Shown: positions 60,711 to 64,000 of the stretch, one piece after another
Layout of the letters: every line of letters begins with the position of its first letter
Position numbering within the stretch: the stretch's first letter is position 1
From: Calothrix sp. PCC 6303
GTDB lineage: Bacteria > Cyanobacteriota > Cyanobacteriia > Cyanobacteriales > Nostocaceae
DNA: 64,000 nt
Assembly (NCBI RefSeq): GCF_000317435.1
Contig: NC_019751.1
Location: 3,162,001 to 3,226,000, forward strand
Direction: 5' to 3'
The notes under the pieces: model-generated
What the model saw: only the letters and a program-made list of their open reading frames with translations
Databases searched by the model: none
Told to the model about the DNA's origin: nothing
Translations under genes and position numbers: made by a program

Positions 60711-63700
60711 ATGGTATTACGACTGAATCACTTCGATACCAAAACCAAACAAGAAACGGGAATAGAAGAAAAACTCGAAAATACCTTGGCTGAATATCTC
60801 TTTCCTGATGTTGAGTTTAGTATTGGTACTGCTTACCCAGAAGCAACTATCCCCGAAGATTTACATGAATATAACGGCAAAACCCTACAATTTAGTGCAG
60901 GGAAAAGAATGTTTTTTGCCAGCGATTCCACTATTCGAGAGCAACTATATCCAAATCCATCTGATGGTGCTGCCTATCCCTTACCTTTTACACCTTGTCG
61001 TAGTTTTCACGAACTAGAAAATGTCAGGATTTTGGTTGTCGATGATGTGACTGGGGAGAATGGAGGTATCATTGCCAATGCGGATGCGAGAAAATTAGTT
61101 GGAGATTGCAAGGGATTAATCGATCGCAGTTTCGCACTTTCTAATAATATAGATAGGCGTGCATTTCAGTTCCGACTTGGTATTAAACCCCAAGTTGAAA
61201 GTCGAGTTATGCGGATTGCGAAGGGTACACTTGCTCCCACGCAACTCGAAAGGCTTGGGGAATCAAGTTTTCGTATGGGTGGGAATGTTAGAGATGGCAC
61301 CTTACGCACGAAATTTGGTTACGATTTAATATTGGCAACATCTTCGTTCAAAGGCAGGAAGGGAGATGATGCAATAAAACCTGGGGAATATTTGCTCTCA
61401 ATTGGATTAGGTGTAAAAGCATTGGCTTTGTATCGAGAACATAGTTTGGGAACCCAGATTTTAGTAAATTACCCTTCATCCGTAAACAATGAAATCTTAC
61501 CCATAATTAAACAGCAAGCCGAACAATTAGCTGGCGACCAAAAAGATATTAGAAAATTAGCCCAGCGATATATAGAAACCTACGAACGACGCAAAGCTGT
61601 ACTAGCAAAAAACCAGGAAATTGAGCCGAATTTACAAGCAGATATTGATAAATTTACTATCTTTGATAATTTAGATTCTGGCGGAGAAATTGAGGACGTT
61701 CGAGAAAGCGATAATCTAACCCTATCTCAAAAAGATTTACTGCTATATTCCTTAATCAAAACCGATTTAGCTAATTATTGTCAATTGCTAGAACATCCAA
61801 AAATAGTTGCCGAACTCCAGGATTTTGCCAGAAAACAATGGGTTGAAATTGCTACGGGACGTTCAATTAAGTTTACCTCCGGACTAGCACAACCTAGTTT
61901 GGATTTGCAGCATGATGAAATATGCATACCTTTTTTGAGGGAAGGGGAAGAAATAATTGTCACTCGTTCCCCGTTGATTAATTCCAATGGGGTAATTACT
62001 TTGAAAAATAAGCATTTACCAGAAATGTTAGATGGCTGTGTTTATATTCACCCTCAAACTGCTATGGATAATATGCAGTGCGACTTTGATGGTGATTTAT
62101 TGGCTTTTGCACCCAGTCGAGATTTTCCCCACCTTGCTGCGGAAGTGAAAGAGCGGAATTTACCAGAAAATCGCTATCCCAACATTATCAAGAAGGATAA
62201 AGTGGCATATCAAGGTAGTTTCGAGCAAATAGCCATCTCGGCAATGGAGAATAAAATTGGCATTATCGCCAACGAAATCCAGAAGAATATAGCCCTGCAA
62301 TGCGAACTTTGTGCGATGCCTCAATCGGAAAAAATGGATGATTTGAAACAGATATCTCAACATTTTGCTCGGATATTACAGAAGCAGCAACAAGGAAAAT
62401 TACAAATTTCAGAGAGGATATTGGGAGAAATTAAACAAGTTATCTCTACAAATCCAAGTAATACAGCAGAAATAGAACATAAACTACACCAAGTAAAAGC
62501 CATATTCAAAGATTGCGTAGCCTCTCTTGGGAACGAACTACAAGTAGCGGCAGATGGAGCAAAAAGTGCCCTGCGTCCCAATGATGAAATTATTAAATAT
62601 TGCCAAGCAATTACCAGTTACAAAGAAGTTGAATGGCTAACTGATAAGAAAAAGCCCGAAGCTTTTACCAATCGAGGGATGAAAATAAATGGTTACAGCC
62701 CCATTGATTTAATGATTCGGCAAACGAACGAAATATTTGAGCAAAATCAAATTACGGCAAGACCAATCGAACAATTTAGAAAGCTTTATCCGGGAATTGA
62801 ATTTAGCTCGGAGCAAAGACAAATTGCCCAACAAATCAAACACCAGTATAACTTCAAGATTCGGAAACGCATTCAACTGGAGGAACAACAAAAAGTTGAA
62901 CCTGGACCATATTTAACTATTACCTCTCCCATTAGTGGAAATAAATTAAAAATCACTAATTTAATAAAATTTCCTGCGGCGATAAATACCGATTTTTGGT
63001 GTTCGCAATACTTGGATATCCGTGTGGAAGCGAGAAAACCAACATCACAAATGCCCCATAACCTACTTGTATTTGCAAAGTTTACGAATAACACAAAAGT
63101 GATAAATATTCCGATTGGTACAGTTAGCAGTGACTCGGTTAAGGAACATAATGTTAACCCAGGAATGACAATTAAACAAGGAAAAGTCGAGTTTCATTTC
63201 GGTATTAGTGATGGGATGATTGATGCTTTAAAACAACAAACTAGGGAATACATTGAGTCGATTAGCGAAGAAACACCCTTGGAAGATAAACTACAACTCG
63301 CAGCTGCTATACATGATGTTAGCCACACTGGAGAGAGTAAAAACTATTCTGGTTTGAAGAGAGCGGGGGTTGCATTTGCTGTTTTCCCAGAAGAAGCGAT
63401 ACCTTCGGTAAACTTCGTTAACGCTCAACTCCAAAACCTGCAATTTACGGAAATGCGGGTAGTTGGGACTCAGTTTAATGAGTGTGCTGGTAGGGATTTT
63501 GTCGGGGACAAGGTTGCAGTGAAATTTGAGGATGGGGTAAATCCCCGTGAACCGACTAAAACAGCACGTTGGGTGACGGTGGAGGGGAAAAAGTTGGGGA
63601 TTATTGATGCGCGATCGCCTCATTTGCTTCCTGGCTGTGAAGCTGTTGCAAGTATTACCTCTCCTTCCAGTACCAGCGTTATTGTTACCAGTTTGAGAAA

Positions 63701-64000
63701 TCCTGAAAATAAAATTCAAATTGACCAAATTAATCGATACGCTTTCGCTAATCGCAACTGGCAGGGTGAGCAAACGAATATTACTCTCGATATGCAGCGA
63801 ACTGATTCCAGAAAAGCACCTATCGTTTTTGCAAAACTTGGAAATCAGGTTTTGGGTATTTTGAATAAAGAATCCGTTGGTTTTTTACAAAAACAGCTTG
63901 CCAGTAAGGGGAGGTCAATACAAGGATTGACTATTGTGGGGACTGTGAATAAAGCTCCTCCCAGTTACGCGGATATTATCATTGACCCCAGTAGTGTTAA
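60711..64000 (+). CDS. Single-chain RNA polymerase-like protein (beta-prime DPBB signature), 3' end outside the window
   Basis: From ATG 60711 the frame is open to the right edge: 1096 complete codons with no stop. Residues 417-424 read V-T-R-S-P-L-I-N. Residues 444-462 read V-Y-I-H-P-Q-T-A-M-D-N-M-Q-C-D-F-D-G-D. In the beta-prime subunit of multisubunit RNA polymerases, R-x-P precedes the catalytic N-A-D-F-D-G-D by about 35 residues; here the distance is 39. The three aspartates that hold the catalytic magnesium are 458, 460 and 462. Further upstream, S-S-F-K-G-R-K-G-D-D (211-220) may be the lysine-bearing counterpart in a beta-like barrel. A single chain with both barrels would resemble YonO and QDE-1-type polymerases. 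The beginning is preceded by STRR-like CACTGCC repeats and no clear ribosome binding site. A dispersed repeat at 63394-63424 is read in frame. Confidence 0.75.
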   Translation, partial: MVLRLNHFDTKTKQETGIEEKLENTLAEYLFPDVEFSIGTAYPEATIPEDLHEYNGKTLQFSAGKRMFFASDSTIREQLYPNPSDGAAYPLPFTPCRSFHELENVRILVVDDVTGENGGIIANADARKLVGDCKGLIDRSFALSNNIDRRAFQFRLGIKPQVESRVMRIAKGTLAPTQLERLGESSFRMGGNVRDGTLRTKFGYDLILATSSFKGRKGDDAIKPGEYLLSIGLGVKALALYREHSLGTQILVNYPSSVNNEILPIIKQQAEQLAGDQKDIRKLAQRYIETYERRKAVLAKNQEIEPNLQADIDKFTIFDNLDSGGEIEDVRESDNLTLSQKDLLLYSLIKTDLANYCQLLEHPKIVAELQDFARKQWVEIATGRSIKFTSGLAQPSLDLQHDEICIPFLREGEEIIVTRSPLINSNGVITLKNKHLPEMLDGCVYIHPQTAMDNMQCDFDGDLLAFAPSRDFPHLAAEVKERNLPENRYPNIIKKDKVAYQGSFEQIAISAMENKIGIIANEIQKNIALQCELCAMPQSEKMDDLKQISQHFARILQKQQQGKLQISERILGEIKQVISTNPSNTAEIEHKLHQVKAIFKDCVASLGNELQVAADGAKSALRPNDEIIKYCQAITSYKEVEWLTDKKKPEAFTNRGMKINGYSPIDLMIRQTNEIFEQNQITARPIEQFRKLYPGIEFSSEQRQIAQQIKHQYNFKIRKRIQLEEQQKVEPGPYLTITSPISGNKLKITNLIKFPAAINTDFWCSQYLDIRVEARKPTSQMPHNLLVFAKFTNNTKVINIPIGTVSSDSVKEHNVNPGMTIKQGKVEFHFGISDGMIDALKQQTREYIESISEETPLEDKLQLAAAIHDVSHTGESKNYSGLKRAGVAFAVFPEEAIPSVNFVNAQLQNLQFTEMRVVGTQFNECAGRDFVGDKVAVKFEDGVNPREPTKTARWVTVEGKKLGIIDARSPHLLPGCEAVASITSPSSTSVIVTSLRNPENKIQIDQINRYAFANRNWQGEQTNITLDMQRTDSRKAPIVFAKLGNQVLGILNKESVGFLQKQLASKGRSIQGLTIVGTVNKAPPSYADIIIDPSSV
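63394..63424. repeat. Dispersed repeat inside the polymerase-like gene, in frame
   Basis: GAAGCGATACCTTCGGTAAA followed by CTTCGTTAACG. It is translated as E-A-I-P-S-V-N-F-V-N and resembles the copy at 55577. Confidence 0.7.

Noticed and set aside
60711-64000. Polymerase-like gene considered as a host rpoC or rpoB fragment
   Set aside because: Apart from the R-x-P and D-F-D-G-D core it lacks the conserved beta-prime blocks, has plasmid genes around it, and continues for hundreds of unrelated residues.
1-64000. Individual GCGATCGC sites as regulatory elements
   Set aside because: HIP1 is scattered genome-wide in cyanobacteria, within and between genes. Only the regular array at 50031-50190 was kept.

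Overview
The window comes from a filamentous cyanobacterium, probably Nostocales (Calothrix, Rivularia or Nostoc type). The octamer GCGATCGC (HIP1) occurs throughout, coding sequence is AT-rich, intergenic spacers carry short tandem repeats of the cyanobacterial STRR kind, and short GC-rich dispersed repeats sit inside several genes. I recognise no rRNA, tRNA or CRISPR array. About 1-28.2 kb is an accessory island; 28.2-64 kb is the backbone of a conjugative plasmid or integrative conjugative element.

Island (1-28.2 kb). Recognisable genes are a GNAT acetyltransferase, a PPP-type phosphoesterase, a SLOG-like protein, a WG-repeat protein, two SMI1/KNR4 (SUKH) proteins, beta-propeller proteins, LRR-like proteins, a tandem LprI-like protein, a DUF2809 membrane protein, a MORN/YwqK-like protein and a SWIM zinc-finger protein. 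Around them lie many small unrecognised genes. The mixture resembles a store of orphan immunity genes. It has been heavily reshuffled: there are paralogues with internal deletions, duplicated gene tails, relic fragments and one gene frameshifted at a dispersed repeat. A complete ISL3-family insertion sequence (22545-23955) with perfect 21-bp inverted repeats and an 8-bp target duplication lies inside it. One gene (12448-13197) appears to carry a stand-alone EF-G domain IV.

Transfer region (28.2-46 kb). Two small genes, one HTH-like, read leftward from a 0.7-kb regulatory gap. A long rightward operon follows: a pilin candidate, VirB3-, VirB4-, VirB5-, VirB6/TrbL-, VirB8-, VirB10- and VirB9-like proteins, a VirB1-like protein, the VirD4 coupling ATPase and a Ycf46-like AAA+ ATPase. 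I see no VirB11.

Cargo site (46-51.5 kb). Just after the AAA+ gene are two leftward cargo modules: a three-gene HNH-endonuclease set, and a caspase-CobW GTPase fusion with a small EACC1-like partner. Diverged copies of the AAA+ gene's 3' end stand between and after them, which marks the place as an insertion hotspot. A decayed DUF4365 nuclease-like gene and its partner follow.

Mobilisation and maintenance (51.6-60.5 kb). An HTH-like protein, a MobV relaxase with a Toprim-like C-terminus, a 1-kb non-coding region that may hold oriT, a ParM-like actin with a possible ParR, a ParA/MinD-like ATPase and conserved plasmid proteins are found here.

The most exciting gene starts at 60711 and runs off the right edge. 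It is a very large single-chain protein (1096 codons visible) carrying an R-S-P...C-DFDGD signature, the active-site signature of the beta-prime double-psi beta-barrel of multisubunit RNA polymerases. I infer that it is a single-polypeptide RNA polymerase carried by a conjugative element.
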